Source: Enemella evansiae
Lineage (GTDB): Bacteria > Actinomycetota > Actinomycetes > Propionibacteriales > Propionibacteriaceae
Length of the DNA stretch: 64,000 nucleotides
NCBI RefSeq assembly: GCF_002250705.1
Contig: NZ_NMVP01000038.1
Coordinates: forward strand, 62,001-126,000
Direction of reading: 5' to 3'
Shown in pieces: positions 51,321 through 58,911 of this stretch. The number at the start of each line of letters is the position of its first letter. Positions within the stretch are counted from its first letter, which is position 1. A program made the translations under genes and the position numbers. The notes under the pieces were generated by a model. That model was not told where the DNA came from and searched no databases. It was given only the letters and a program-made list of their open reading frames with translations.

Positions 51321-51500
51321 GCGTCTGGCGGCGCGTCCCCGCGATGCAGGCCCACCAAGGAGAAATCCCGCGTCACTGAGGTGACCGGCGCGGAAAGGCC
51401 GCGAGGATTTCGACGACTGGGCCGAAGAGCGGGGTCATGGCGCCGCGCGCGAGCCGACGCAGAGCGAAGGGCCCGGAACCGATCTGGTTCCGGGCCCTTC
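51321..51500 (+). ncRNA. Candidate structured ncRNA downstream of trxA
   Basis: No gene fits 51307-51690. Nested helices: P1 51321-25/51456-60; P2 51328-34/51440-46; P3 51337-42/51429-34; P4 51349-54/51418-23; P5 51362-68/51405-11; inside P5 two hairpins, P6 51372-76/51381-85 (loop TGAG) and P7 51389-93/51399-403 (loop AAAGG). A 14-bp terminator stem follows (51467-51499). Internal loops are A/G-rich on the + strand, which suggests that strand. Size and terminator recall 6S-like RNAs, but no 6S, SRP, RNase P or tmRNA signature is present. Confidence 0.65.
51467..51499 (+). terminator. Terminator stem after candidate ncRNA
   Basis: AAGGGCCCGGAACC, loop GATCT, exact complement: 14 bp. U-tract limited to the TT closing the stem. 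Confidence 0.75.
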
Positions 51501-51512
51501 GTCATGATTGAG

Positions 51513-51580
51513 GAGAGCGCCGACGAACGGGCTCACGCACCTTGTCTACCCACCCCCAGGAGACATCCATCGGCGCTCTC
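51513..51580. repeat. 11-bp inverted repeat beside an A/T-rich stretch
   Basis: GAGAGCGCCGA (51513-51523) and its complement (51570-51580), 46 nt apart, followed by AATAAAAAAG (51581-51590). On the minus strand the T-run is downstream of the tRNA gene and may end its transcript. The rest of 51591-51690 is poor in GC with no gene seen. Confidence 0.5.
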
Positions 51581-51690
51581 AATAAAAAAGATACCCACCC
51601 ACGGGGTCCCAACCAAGGGCACATCCCAAAATCGGCCCAAAAGCAACTCGGACTGAGCGGAATCTCATCAAACAACGGGTGAACGTCGGG

Positions 51691-51763
51691 CGGCCCCAGT
51701 TGGATTCGAACCAACGACACCCGCTTTAGGAGAGCGGTGCTCTATCCCCTGAGCTATGGGGCC
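51691..51763 (-). tRNA. tRNA-Arg (anticodon CCU)
   Basis: 73 nt folding as a cloverleaf: acceptor GGCCCCA/TGGGGCC, D stem GCTC/GAGC, anticodon stem CCGCT/AGCGG with loop CTCCTAA, T arm GTTGG-TTCGAAT-CCAAC, discriminator G. Anticodon CCU reads AGG. No encoded CCA. Confidence 0.95.
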
Positions 51764-51842
51764 TCGCCGCTCGCGCGGCCGTCTCAGCCTAGCGCTCCCG
51801 CACAGCCCCACCCCAATCGAGCTCCTCGGCAGCTGTCCATCC

Positions 51843-51919
51843 AGAAACGATCATGGAATATCCGGCCCTTCAGCCGCAAACATACGTATGCAAGTACGAA
51901 TATTCCATGATCATTCTTT
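51843..51919. repeat. Palindromic element, copy 2
   Basis: Arm cores 51849-51864 and 51897-51912 match copy 1 (3977-4053) including its asymmetric TATCCG/TATTCG position. The 32-bp interior (51865-51896) differs and holds its own palindrome CATACGTATG. Located between tRNA-Arg and the 3' end of the ligase gene. Confidence 0.85.
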
Positions 51920-51940
51920 GCGGACGGCGCGCGAGCCCGG

Positions 51941-53476
51941 TCAGCCCTCGCCGAGAGCGCGGACGTCGGAGATCGTGTCGGCCTCACCGGCCGGCTTGTC
52001 GTCGCGATAACGCACCACCCGGGCGAACCGCAGCGCCACCCCGCCCGGATAACGACGCGATCGCTGCACCCCGTCCAGGGCGATCTCGACGACCTGCTCG
52101 GGCCGCACCGTCACCATCCAGTCACCCTCGTCGACCGCCAGGTCGGTGAACCGTTCGGTCTGCCAGCGCAGCATCTCATCGGTCATCCCCTTGAAGGTCT
52201 TGCCGACCATCACGAACCCACCCGGCGGGCCGAAGCGGCCCTCGGGATCGCGCGCGCCGAGATGGATGTTCGACAGCCAGCCGCGCCGCCGGCCACTGCC
52301 GCGCTCGACCGCGAGCACCACCAGGTCGAGGGTGTGCCGCGGCTTCACCTTGATCCAGGCCGCGCCCCGGCGACCCGCGGCATAGGGCGCGTCCAGATCC
52401 TTGAGCACCACCCCCTCATGGCCGTCGGCGACCACCTGCTCGAAGAACCGGGCCGCCTCCTGTGGGTCGGTGGTGTCGGCGCGCCGGATCCGGTACTCCC
52501 GCGGCACCAGTCGGTCCAGCACCGCCAACCGGTCCACCAGCGGGCGGTCCAGCAGGGACGCGCCGTCGGCGTGGAGCACGTCGAAGAACGCCGGTACCAG
52601 CCCGGCGCCGGCCTCCGGTGCCGGACTCAGCGTGGCACTGCGCGCGGCCGTGTCCTGGAAGGGCCGCGGTTTCCCGGCCGCATCGTGGGCCAGCACCTCC
52701 CCGTCCAGCACCAGATCCCCACCGGGCAGCGCGGCCACGATCGCCGCCACCTCGGGCAGCCGGTCGGTGATGTCGTCCAGGCTGCGGGTGAACAGGCGCA
52801 CCCCGTCCGCACCGCGGTGCGCCTGGATCCGGATGCCGTCCAGCTTGGTGTCCAGGCTCCACCGGTCGCCGAGTTTTTCCAATGCAGCAGGAACATCCGG
52901 GGCCGAGGAGGCCAGCATCGGGCGTACTCCCTGACCGACCTGTACGCCGAACGCGGCGACCGCCTCGCTGCCGCCGGTGAGCGCGGCCACGGCCACCGGG
53001 GCCGTCGCGCCGCGGACCGTCACCGCTCGCCGCAGCTCGGTCATCGGCACCCCGGAGGCGGCGGCGACCGCATCGAGGATCGCCGCGTCCAGCGCACCCT
53101 GACGCACCTCACCCGACAGCAGGCCGCGCAGCAGCCGCTGTTCGCCCGCGGTCGCGGCACCGAACAACCGGCTCATCGCCTCTCGGCGGGCCAGCTGCGA
53201 GCCCGGCCCGGCCAGCCCGGCGACCCGTTCCAGCTCGGCGTCGACCGCGGTCACCTCGAGGCTCGGCTCGGCGGCCGGATCGGGCAGCGTGCTGAGCGAG
53301 GCCCAGCCGACCCCGGTACGCCGTTGCCGCAGTTCGCCGGCGAGCCAGACGACCACGATCTCGAGGTCCTCGGCCGGGGTACGGCGCAGCAGCTCGGCCA
53401 GCAGGTCCCGCTTGGCGTTGCGGGAACGCGTCGCGGCCACCGCGGCCGAGGTGTCGGCGACCTCCTGGAGCAGCAT
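51941..53476 (-). CDS. ATP-dependent DNA ligase
   Basis: A 511-residue ligase of the mycobacterial LigB type: N-terminal DNA-binding region (about 1-200), adenylation domain with nucleophile Lys in DTKLDGIR (about 211) and motifs DGEVL, EGVVLKD and AWIKVKP, then an OB domain. Accessory to the NAD ligase, presumably in repair. TAGCCT 7 bp before ATG 53476. Confidence 0.93.
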   Translation of the reverse strand: MLLQEVADTSAAVAATRSRNAKRDLLAELLRRTPAEDLEIVVVWLAGELRQRRTGVGWASLSTLPDPAAEPSLEVTAVDAELERVAGLAGPGSQLARREAMSRLFGAATAGEQRLLRGLLSGEVRQGALDAAILDAVAAASGVPMTELRRAVTVRGATAPVAVAALTGGSEAVAAFGVQVGQGVRPMLASSAPDVPAALEKLGDRWSLDTKLDGIRIQAHRGADGVRLFTRSLDDITDRLPEVAAIVAALPGGDLVLDGEVLAHDAAGKPRPFQDTAARSATLSPAPEAGAGLVPAFFDVLHADGASLLDRPLVDRLAVLDRLVPREYRIRRADTTDPQEAARFFEQVVADGHEGVVLKDLDAPYAAGRRGAAWIKVKPRHTLDLVVLAVERGSGRRRGWLSNIHLGARDPEGRFGPPGGFVMVGKTFKGMTDEMLRWQTERFTDLAVDEGDWMVTVRPEQVVEIALDGVQRSRRYPGGVALRFARVVRYRDDKPAGEADTISDVRALGEG

Positions 53477-53483
53477 GCCGGTC

Positions 53484-53489
53484 AGGCTA
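53484..53489 (-). promoter_or_regulatory. -10 box, leaderless ligase gene
   Basis: TAGCCT with 7 bp to ATG 53476. Confidence 0.5.
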
Positions 53490-53498
53490 TCCCGGGGG

Positions 53499-54788
53499 TC
53501 AGCGCGCCGCGTGACCACCGAGCCGGCGGACCGCGAGCACGGCCAGGGTCCGCGCCACCTGGATCGTCTCGGCGATCGACACCTGTTCCCGGGGTGCATG
53601 TGCCATCGCCACATCGCCGGGACCGTAGTGCAGGGTCGGGATCCCACCGACGCCGGTGTAGAGCCGCAGATCCGAGCCATAGGGTGCGGCCCCGAGTGCC
53701 GCCGCGCGTCCGCTCACCGCCGCGATCGCCTGCTGGGTCTCACCGATGAAGGCGTGGTCGGCCTCGATCCGTCCGGAGCCGAACTGCCCGCCGGACCAGC
53801 TGACCCGGATCGGTTGGTCACGCAGGAACGGATGCCGGGCGCAGACCTCGGCGACCACCTGCTCCAGCTCGGCGCGGGCGGTCGCCGGGTCCTCGTCCAG
53901 GCGTACGCCCATCCGCCCCTCGGCGGTCAGCAGGTCCGGCACGCTGCTCGCCCAGTCGCCACCGCGGACCGTGCCCACCGAAATCGCGTAGGGCAACGGA
54001 TTCCCGGCGAACAGCGGATCGGGATCGGCGTTGCGGCGGGCCTCCAGCCCGGCCAGCGCCGGATGCAGGGTGAGGAAGTTCTCGATCGCGGAGACCCCGC
54101 TGAGCCGGGCCGATCCGTGTGCCGCCCGGCCGGGCACCTCGAGGGTGAAGGTGAGCGCACCGGCGCAGGCGGTGACCAGCCGGCCGCTGGTCGGCTCGGG
54201 GATCACCGCGAACTCACCGGTGTGACCGCGCCGCAGGGTGGCGTACGCACCCAGCCCACCGTCCTCCTCGCTGACCACGCAGTGCAGCGCGAAGCCGCGC
54301 TCGAACCGCAGCCCGCTGTCCCGCAGCGCCTGGGCGACGGCCAGGTTGGCGGCCAGCCCCGCCTTCATGTCGCAGGCCCCGCGACCGTGCAGGATGTCCC
54401 CGGAGATCGTTGCCTGGAAGGGATCGGCCTGACCCCACTTGGCGGGATCACCGACCGGTACCACGTCCACATGGCCCTGCAGGACCAGCGCCGGGACCTC
54501 CTCGCCGGCGGTCCCGGCGGCGTTGCCGACCACCCCGTGACCCTCACCGCGCTCGGCCTCCACGCCGGGGAAGTCGTCGGCGGCGTACAACTCGTCCAGC
54601 GCCAACCGCCAGCTGTCCACCTCCAGCCCGAGTTCGGTGAGCCGGCCGGCGAGCATCGCCTGCAGCTCGGACTCGGCATCGCTGCCGGTCACCGACGGCA
54701 CCCGCACCAGCTCGACCAGGGTCCGGACCAGCCGCTCCTCGTCCAGGGCCGTCAGAACGCGGGCCTCGGCATCGCTCCAGGTGCTCAT
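53499..54788 (-). CDS. M20 family metallopeptidase (ArgE/DapE/ACY1 type)
   Basis: A 429-residue dizinc hydrolase. Motifs: GHVDVVP (about 104), GRGACDMKAG (bridging Asp, about 137) and SEEDGG (base and ligand, about 170), with a lid domain between. Could be a deacetylase or dipeptidase; context does not decide. TAGGCT 6 bp before ATG 54788. Confidence 0.9.
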   Translation of the reverse strand: MSTWSDAEARVLTALDEERLVRTLVELVRVPSVTGSDAESELQAMLAGRLTELGLEVDSWRLALDELYAADDFPGVEAERGEGHGVVGNAAGTAGEEVPALVLQGHVDVVPVGDPAKWGQADPFQATISGDILHGRGACDMKAGLAANLAVAQALRDSGLRFERGFALHCVVSEEDGGLGAYATLRRGHTGEFAVIPEPTSGRLVTACAGALTFTLEVPGRAAHGSARLSGVSAIENFLTLHPALAGLEARRNADPDPLFAGNPLPYAISVGTVRGGDWASSVPDLLTAEGRMGVRLDEDPATARAELEQVVAEVCARHPFLRDQPIRVSWSGGQFGSGRIEADHAFIGETQQAIAAVSGRAAALGAAPYGSDLRLYTGVGGIPTLHYGPGDVAMAHAPREQVSIAETIQVARTLAVLAVRRLGGHAAR

Positions 54789-54794
54789 CCGGGC

Positions 54795-54827
54795 AGCCTA
54801 GGGCGAGCGTCGGGTTGCGCCTAGAGT
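54795..54827. promoter_or_regulatory. Divergent leaderless promoters
   Basis: TAGGCT on minus (54795-54800), 6 bp from ATG 54788; TAGAGT on plus (54822-54827), 6 bp from ATG 54834. Confidence 0.5.
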
Positions 54828-54833
54828 GGGACC

Positions 54834-55154
54834 ATGGATCCCAGGGAGCAGCCGGAGTCGCTGATGGAGAGCATCCGGCCCAATCGCCGCCGCGGCCCGC
54901 TGGCCGGGTTCGGTGACCGCCATGCTCCGGTGACGGTTCCGGTCAGCCTGGTGGTGCTGGCGCTGGCGCTGCTGTTCACCTTCTTCTATCTGCCGCACTG
55001 GCAATATCTCGGTGCCGCCCTGTTGTTCGGTGTCGGCGCCGGCGCCTCCCATTTCGCGATGCGCAAGGACCACGGCCACGTCCTGCTGACCGGCATCGTC
55101 GCGGTGCTGGTGTGCGTGGTGGCGATCGTGCTGTTCGCCACCGCGCCGAACTGA
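54834..55154 (+). CDS. Small membrane protein
   Basis: 106 residues: charged head (1-32), then three membrane helices (about 34-51, 55-72, 82-102). No family recognised. Leaderless start. Confidence 0.7.
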   Translation: MDPREQPESLMESIRPNRRRGPLAGFGDRHAPVTVPVSLVVLALALLFTFFYLPHWQYLGAALLFGVGAGASHFAMRKDHGHVLLTGIVAVLVCVVAIVLFATAPN

Positions 55155-55205
55155 ACCGGCCAGCTGCAGCGACCCGGCCCGCCCTCGCTAGGTTTGACCA
55201 GACAG

Positions 55206-55235
55206 ATGACCGATACCGCCGAGGAGGCAGGGTGA
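55206..55235 (+). CDS. Possible 9-residue upstream ORF before UTP-glucose-1-P uridylyltransferase
   Basis: ATG 55206 to TGA 55235 (MTDTAEEAG). The stop overlaps the GTG start of the next gene as GTGA, and GAGGAGG lies within it. TAGGTT at 55189-55194 puts the transcript start just before this ATG. May couple translation. Confidence 0.35.
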   Translation: MTDTAEEAG

Positions 55236-56614
55236 GCGCCGAGGGACTGCGCAGCGCGATCGACAAGATGACCGAAGCCGGGGTCGACCCGGTCGAGATC
55301 GAGGTCTTCCGGCACTACTACAGCGAACTGGAGTCCGGTGCGACCGGTCTGATCGCCGAGGACAGCATCAGCCCGCTGACCGAGGTGGACCGGCTCGCCG
55401 ATCAGCACCCGGACCCGGAGCAGTCCCGTGAGGCGCTCGCGCAGACGGTGATGATCAAGCTGAACGGTGGCCTGGGCACCTCGATGGGGATGGACCGGGC
55501 GAAGTCGCTGCTGCCGGTGCGCGACGGGAAGACCTTCCTCGATCTGATCCTGCAGCAGGTGCGCAGCGCCCGGGAGACCCATGGCGCCCGGTTGCCGCTG
55601 CTGCTGATGGACAGCTTCCGCACTCGTGCGGACACGCTCGCCGTGCTGGCCGACCAGGCGGATCTGCCGGTCGGTGACCTGCCGCCGGATTTCCTGCAGA
55701 ACTTCGAGCCGAAGCTGCGCACCGACGACCTGACCCCGGTGTCCTGGCCGGCCGACGAGTCGCTCGAGTGGTGCCCGCCGGGGCACGGGGACATCTATCC
55801 GGCGCTGCTCGGCTCCGGGATCCTGGATCGCCTGCTGGAGCAGGGATTCCGCTATGCGTCGGTATCCAACTCCGACAACCTGGGCGCGGCCCCGGACCCG
55901 GTGCTGGCCGGCTGGTTCGCCGCCAGCGGTGCACCGTACGCCGCCGAGCTGTGCCGGCGGACCGTGAACGACCGCAAGGGTGGGCATCTCGCGGTCCGCC
56001 GCAGCGATGGTCGGTTGATCCTGCGGGACACGGCCCAGACCGCCGATGACGAGATGCACTTCTTCACCGACGAGCACCGGCATCCGTTCTTCCACACCAA
56101 CAATCTGTGGTGGGACCTGCAGCGACTGAGGGAGGTGCTCGTCGAGCGCCGCGGGGTGCTCGGCCTGCCGCTGATCCGCAACACCAAGACCGTCGACCCG
56201 GCCGATTCCGATTCCCCGGAGGTCTTCCAGGTGGAGACCGCGATGGGGGCGGCGATCGAGGTCTTCGAGGGGGCGACCGCGATCGTGGTGGACCGCAGCC
56301 GGTTCCTGCCGGTGAAGACCACCAATGAGCTGCTGCTGCTGCGCTCGGACTGCTACCGGGTGCGGACCGACGGCACCCTCGAGGCGACCACCGACAGCAC
56401 GCCGGCGGTGAGCCTGGATTCGGCTTACTACAAGAAGATCGGCGACTTCGACGCCCGGTTCGCCGACGGTGCCCCCTCGCTGCGTGAGGCCACCTCGCTG
56501 CAGGTGCAGGGTGACTTCTCCTTCGGTGCCGATGTGGTGGTCCGGGGGAAGGTCGAGCTCGATGGCGGTGCCGAACAGCAGCGCATCGAACCCGGGACCG
56601 TGCTCGGCGGATGA
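55232..56614 (+). CDS. UTP-glucose-1-phosphate uridylyltransferase (UDPGP family)
   Basis: A 460-residue nucleotidyltransferase of the UDPGP family, the eukaryote-like type and not GalU. MIKLNGGLGTSMGMDRAKSL (about 72-91) is the UTP-binding loop, with HTNNLWWDL and a Lys in the LIRNTKTVDP region. Makes UDP-glucose for glycans. AGGAGG 5 bp before GTG. Confidence 0.92.
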   Translation: MSAEGLRSAIDKMTEAGVDPVEIEVFRHYYSELESGATGLIAEDSISPLTEVDRLADQHPDPEQSREALAQTVMIKLNGGLGTSMGMDRAKSLLPVRDGKTFLDLILQQVRSARETHGARLPLLLMDSFRTRADTLAVLADQADLPVGDLPPDFLQNFEPKLRTDDLTPVSWPADESLEWCPPGHGDIYPALLGSGILDRLLEQGFRYASVSNSDNLGAAPDPVLAGWFAASGAPYAAELCRRTVNDRKGGHLAVRRSDGRLILRDTAQTADDEMHFFTDEHRHPFFHTNNLWWDLQRLREVLVERRGVLGLPLIRNTKTVDPADSDSPEVFQVETAMGAAIEVFEGATAIVVDRSRFLPVKTTNELLLLRSDCYRVRTDGTLEATTDSTPAVSLDSAYYKKIGDFDARFADGAPSLREATSLQVQGDFSFGADVVVRGKVELDGGAEQQRIEPGTVLGG

Positions 56615-56946
56615 GCACCGGTTGGCACCGGGTGCTCGGCTTCACGCTCACCGGTGAGGAACTCGACCTGCCGGATCACGACACCCCGCAGCCGGCGGTG
56701 CTGCTGGCGGAGCTGGCCGGGTTGGGCTGGTCCGGTGACCGGCTCCGGGAGGCCGCGCGGCGCAATCATCAACCGACACAGCAGATGCGGGCGGGTCTGG
56801 GTGCGGCCCAGTACGCCGCGGCGATGGCCGAGGTGCGCCGGCTGCTCGGTGCCACCGGCGCGGTGTCCCGGGTGAGTTCCGGGCGTACCGGGCTGGACGC
56901 AGCCGATCGCCGCCTGCTCGCCGACCGGCCACCGCACTGGGGCTGA
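56611..56946 (+). CDS. Small protein coupled to uridylyltransferase
   Basis: 111 residues, helical, no recognised domain. ATG overlaps the previous stop (ATGA), so coupled translation. An 18-bp tandem duplication (56934-56951/56952-56969, one mismatch) covers the stop codon. Confidence 0.7.
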   Translation: MSTGWHRVLGFTLTGEELDLPDHDTPQPAVLLAELAGLGWSGDRLREAARRNHQPTQQMRAGLGAAQYAAAMAEVRRLLGATGAVSRVSSGRTGLDAADRRLLADRPPHWG

Positions 56947-56983
56947 TCGGAGCACTGGGGTTGATCGGAGAAATCTCGTGTGG

Positions 56984-57026
56984 GCAGAGAAAAACCCCGT
57001 CACCGCACCGTGACGGGGTTTTCTGC
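56984..57026. terminator. Bidirectional intrinsic terminator
   Basis: AAAACCCCGTCAC (56991-57003), 6-nt loop, exact complement ending TTTT (57010-57022), with GCAGA/TCTGC outside. Serves both the 56946 gene and convergent mscL. Confidence 0.9.
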
Positions 57027-57058
57027 TGCTCTGGGTCGGGGGTGGTCGAGGGTGAGGA

Positions 57059-57418
57059 TCAGCGACCGGCGAGCAGGTCGCGGATCTCGGCCAGCAGCTC
57101 GGTCTCGGTGGCGGTCTTCTCGTCGGTGATCCCGCGCATCTTCTTGTACTGCTCGTAAGGCTTCACGACAGCGAGGTAGAGAACCAGAGCGGTGACGACG
57201 AAGCTGAACAGGGTGCTCAGGAAGTCACCGATCTTGAGGCCCCACACGACGGCGGAGCTGAAGGCCTGGCTGGGGTCGAAACCGAGGATGCGAGCAACGA
57301 GATCCATCAGCAGGGCGGCGAAGCTCTTCACCACGGCGGCGAAGGCAGTGCCCATGATGAAGGCAACGGCAAGCTCGATGAGGTTGCCCTTCATGATGAA
57401 GTCTTTGAAGCCCTTCAT
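57059..57418 (-). CDS. mscL: Large-conductance mechanosensitive channel
   Basis: A 119-residue channel: N-terminal amphipathic start MKGFKDFIMKGN, TM1 (about 14-42), TM2 (about 62-90) and C-terminal helix (about 100-119). Releases solutes on hypo-osmotic shock. GGAGAAG upstream of ATG 57418. Confidence 0.96.
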   Translation of the reverse strand: MKGFKDFIMKGNLIELAVAFIMGTAFAAVVKSFAALLMDLVARILGFDPSQAFSSAVVWGLKIGDFLSTLFSFVVTALVLYLAVVKPYEQYKKMRGITDEKTATETELLAEIRDLLAGR

Positions 57419-57517
57419 ACTTCTTCTCCAATCAGTTCGTAGGCCCACCTTGGGCCGGAACGGCTCGCAATCTATCAGCCGGTAACCGGCGTCCCGGCTT
57501 TTCCACGCGTGTCGCGC

Positions 57518-58189
57518 TCAGCGCAACACGATCGAGAGCCGGCCCGAATTCTGGGCCAGACTCGGCGCCGCATCGGCCTGGACCTCGAGCAGCAGCAGCG
57601 CACCCCGACTGTCCTCGGTGGCGAACGGGCCGGCACCGGTTCCCGTGCCCGGAAGGGCCGCGACCCGGGCACCGCGGGCCACCACCCGGGCGGTGCCCTG
57701 GTCGATCGGAGTGGCCAGCACGTCGACGGCATCACCGACCCGGAGCAGGGTGGCCACCCCCGGATCGGTGAGCCGGACCGGTGCCAGCACCTGGTCGTCG
57801 GCACCGCGGCCGGCCCGCGGGCTGACCACCGAGAGATCCGAGAGCGGCGTACCCCCGGAGACCGGCGCGGTCAGCACCCGCCCGATCAGCGCGGCCGGGT
57901 CGGTGCTGCGTTCGGTGGGTGCGAGGCGGGTCGGATAGCTGACGACCTTGAGATCGGCCGCGCTCAGCGGGGCGCCGCCGCTCAACGGTTTCGCGGCGAC
58001 CACCACGGGTACGCCGGGGTCGGGAGCGGGACGGGCGGCGAGCAGGGTGCAGAGCACCGCGGCCACCGCACAGACCACGGCCAGGGCGCGGCGGTGCCAG
58101 AGCAACCAGCGGCCGAAGCTCGCCAGGGGCGTACGCCGCGGCGGGCGCGTGCGGCGGGGGCGGAAGACGGAACTGGACTCAGCAGGCAT
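57518..58189 (-). CDS. SAF-domain protein, CpaB/RcpC-like
   Basis: 223 residues: basic head, one membrane helix (about 35-55), SAF domain (about 60-125; VVAAKPLSGGAPLSAADL) and a C-terminal RcpC-like domain (VGDAVDVLATPID). Typical of Flp/tad pilus assembly factor CpaB, but no tad genes are in the window. May act in export or glycan binding. Confidence 0.75.
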   Translation of the reverse strand: MPAESSSVFRPRRTRPPRRTPLASFGRWLLWHRRALAVVCAVAAVLCTLLAARPAPDPGVPVVVAAKPLSGGAPLSAADLKVVSYPTRLAPTERSTDPAALIGRVLTAPVSGGTPLSDLSVVSPRAGRGADDQVLAPVRLTDPGVATLLRVGDAVDVLATPIDQGTARVVARGARVAALPGTGTGAGPFATEDSRGALLLLEVQADAAPSLAQNSGRLSIVLR

Positions 58190-58225
58190 GCCCCACCATG
58201 GGTATCGCGTGCCGGAATCGTGCAC

Positions 58226-58318
58226 CGCTGTCCACAGGCACCGACCGCACCGAGAAGTTGTCCACAGGCCCCACGCTCATCGAGTGGGCCGCCATCCGCA
58301 GCGGAGCGGACCACCACG
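58226..58318. repeat. DnaA-box-like pair plus a GCTCCGCTGCG-family repeat
   Basis: The 219-bp gap 58190-58408 has no convincing gene. CTGTCCACA (58228-58236) and TTGTCCACA (58258-58266) repeat the pair at 4061-4098. Next to them, 58274-58318 on the minus strand reads CCGCTCCGCTGCG and CTCGATGAGCG, a member of the 27555-27615 family. Confidence 0.55.
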
Positions 58319-58408
58319 GTCGGTTACGGGAACACCCCGCGGACGCACCCTTTCGCAGGCAGCGCTGGTGGGGCGGGTCCAGCGCACCGTGGCCGGTGGC
58401 GTCCGGTA

Positions 58409-58747
58409 TCAGGCGGAGGTGGCGGCCTTGCTGGAGCTGGACTTCGAGTCGCTGGAGGAACTGCCGGAGCTGCCCGAACCGCCCGAGCCCGAGTCGGCCC
58501 TGCTGGGCGAATCGGACTTCTTCTCCCCGGAGGAGGACCCGCCCGACGAGCTCTTCGCGCCGGCGTCCTTGCGGGAGTCGGTGCGATAGAAACCGGAACC
58601 CTTGAAGTGCACGCCGACGGCGTTGTAGACCTTCCGCAGCTGCCCACCGTCACAGTTGGGGCACTCGGTCAGGGCATCGTCGGTGAACTTCTGCTGGACC
58701 TCGAGGTCGGACCCGCAGTCCTTGCAGCGGTACTGATACGTGGGCAT
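58409..58747 (-). CDS. FmdB-type zinc ribbon protein
   Basis: 112 residues: zinc ribbon (about 1-45; YQYRCKDCG and ECPNCDGG supply four Cys), then an almost pure Ser/Gly/Lys/Ala tail of about 55 residues. FmdB-type ribbons are putative regulators. AAGGAGA 6 bp before ATG 58747. Likely -10 TATGCT at 58767-58772 on minus. Confidence 0.9.
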   Translation of the reverse strand: MPTYQYRCKDCGSDLEVQQKFTDDALTECPNCDGGQLRKVYNAVGVHFKGSGFYRTDSRKDAGAKSSSGGSSSGEKKSDSPSRADSGSGGSGSSGSSSSDSKSSSSKAATSA

Positions 58748-58811
58748 CGTGTCTCCTTCTGGCACTCAAGCATAGCGACTGCTAATGCGCAGGTGTGAAT
58801 TTCGCCATTCC

Positions 58812-58854
58812 GACAGCCGGTCGGCTGTCTCGGGCCCACCTCGCTCGTTAGGCT
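58812..58854 (+). promoter_or_regulatory. Promoter of acylase gene with palindromic operator
   Basis: GACAGCCG-GT-CGGCTGTC (58812-58829) is a perfect palindrome upstream of -10 TAGGCT (58849-58854). Expected start near 58861, downstream of the in-frame GTG 58858. Confidence 0.5.
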
Positions 58855-58911
58855 CGGGTGGGTCTCGGCCGGACCCGGCCACCGCGCACCGACCCCGCCC
58901 GAAGGATTGAC

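Noticed and set aside
51321..51460. Identification of the structured RNA as SRP, RNase P, tmRNA or 6S
   Set aside because: None of the conserved sequence blocks of these RNAs was found; the 6S-like outline is only a shape resemblance.
51502..51720. 72-codon minus-strand frame ending in the tRNA
   Set aside because: Its N-terminus is the translated tRNA-Arg (VRIQLGPP-type), a common artefact.
51691..51763. tRNA-Arg as an integration site
   Set aside because: No duplicated tRNA 3' end, integrase or foreign gene block nearby.
57518..58189. tad pilus locus
   Set aside because: Only the CpaB-like protein is present; no ATPase, pilin or secretin genes next to it.
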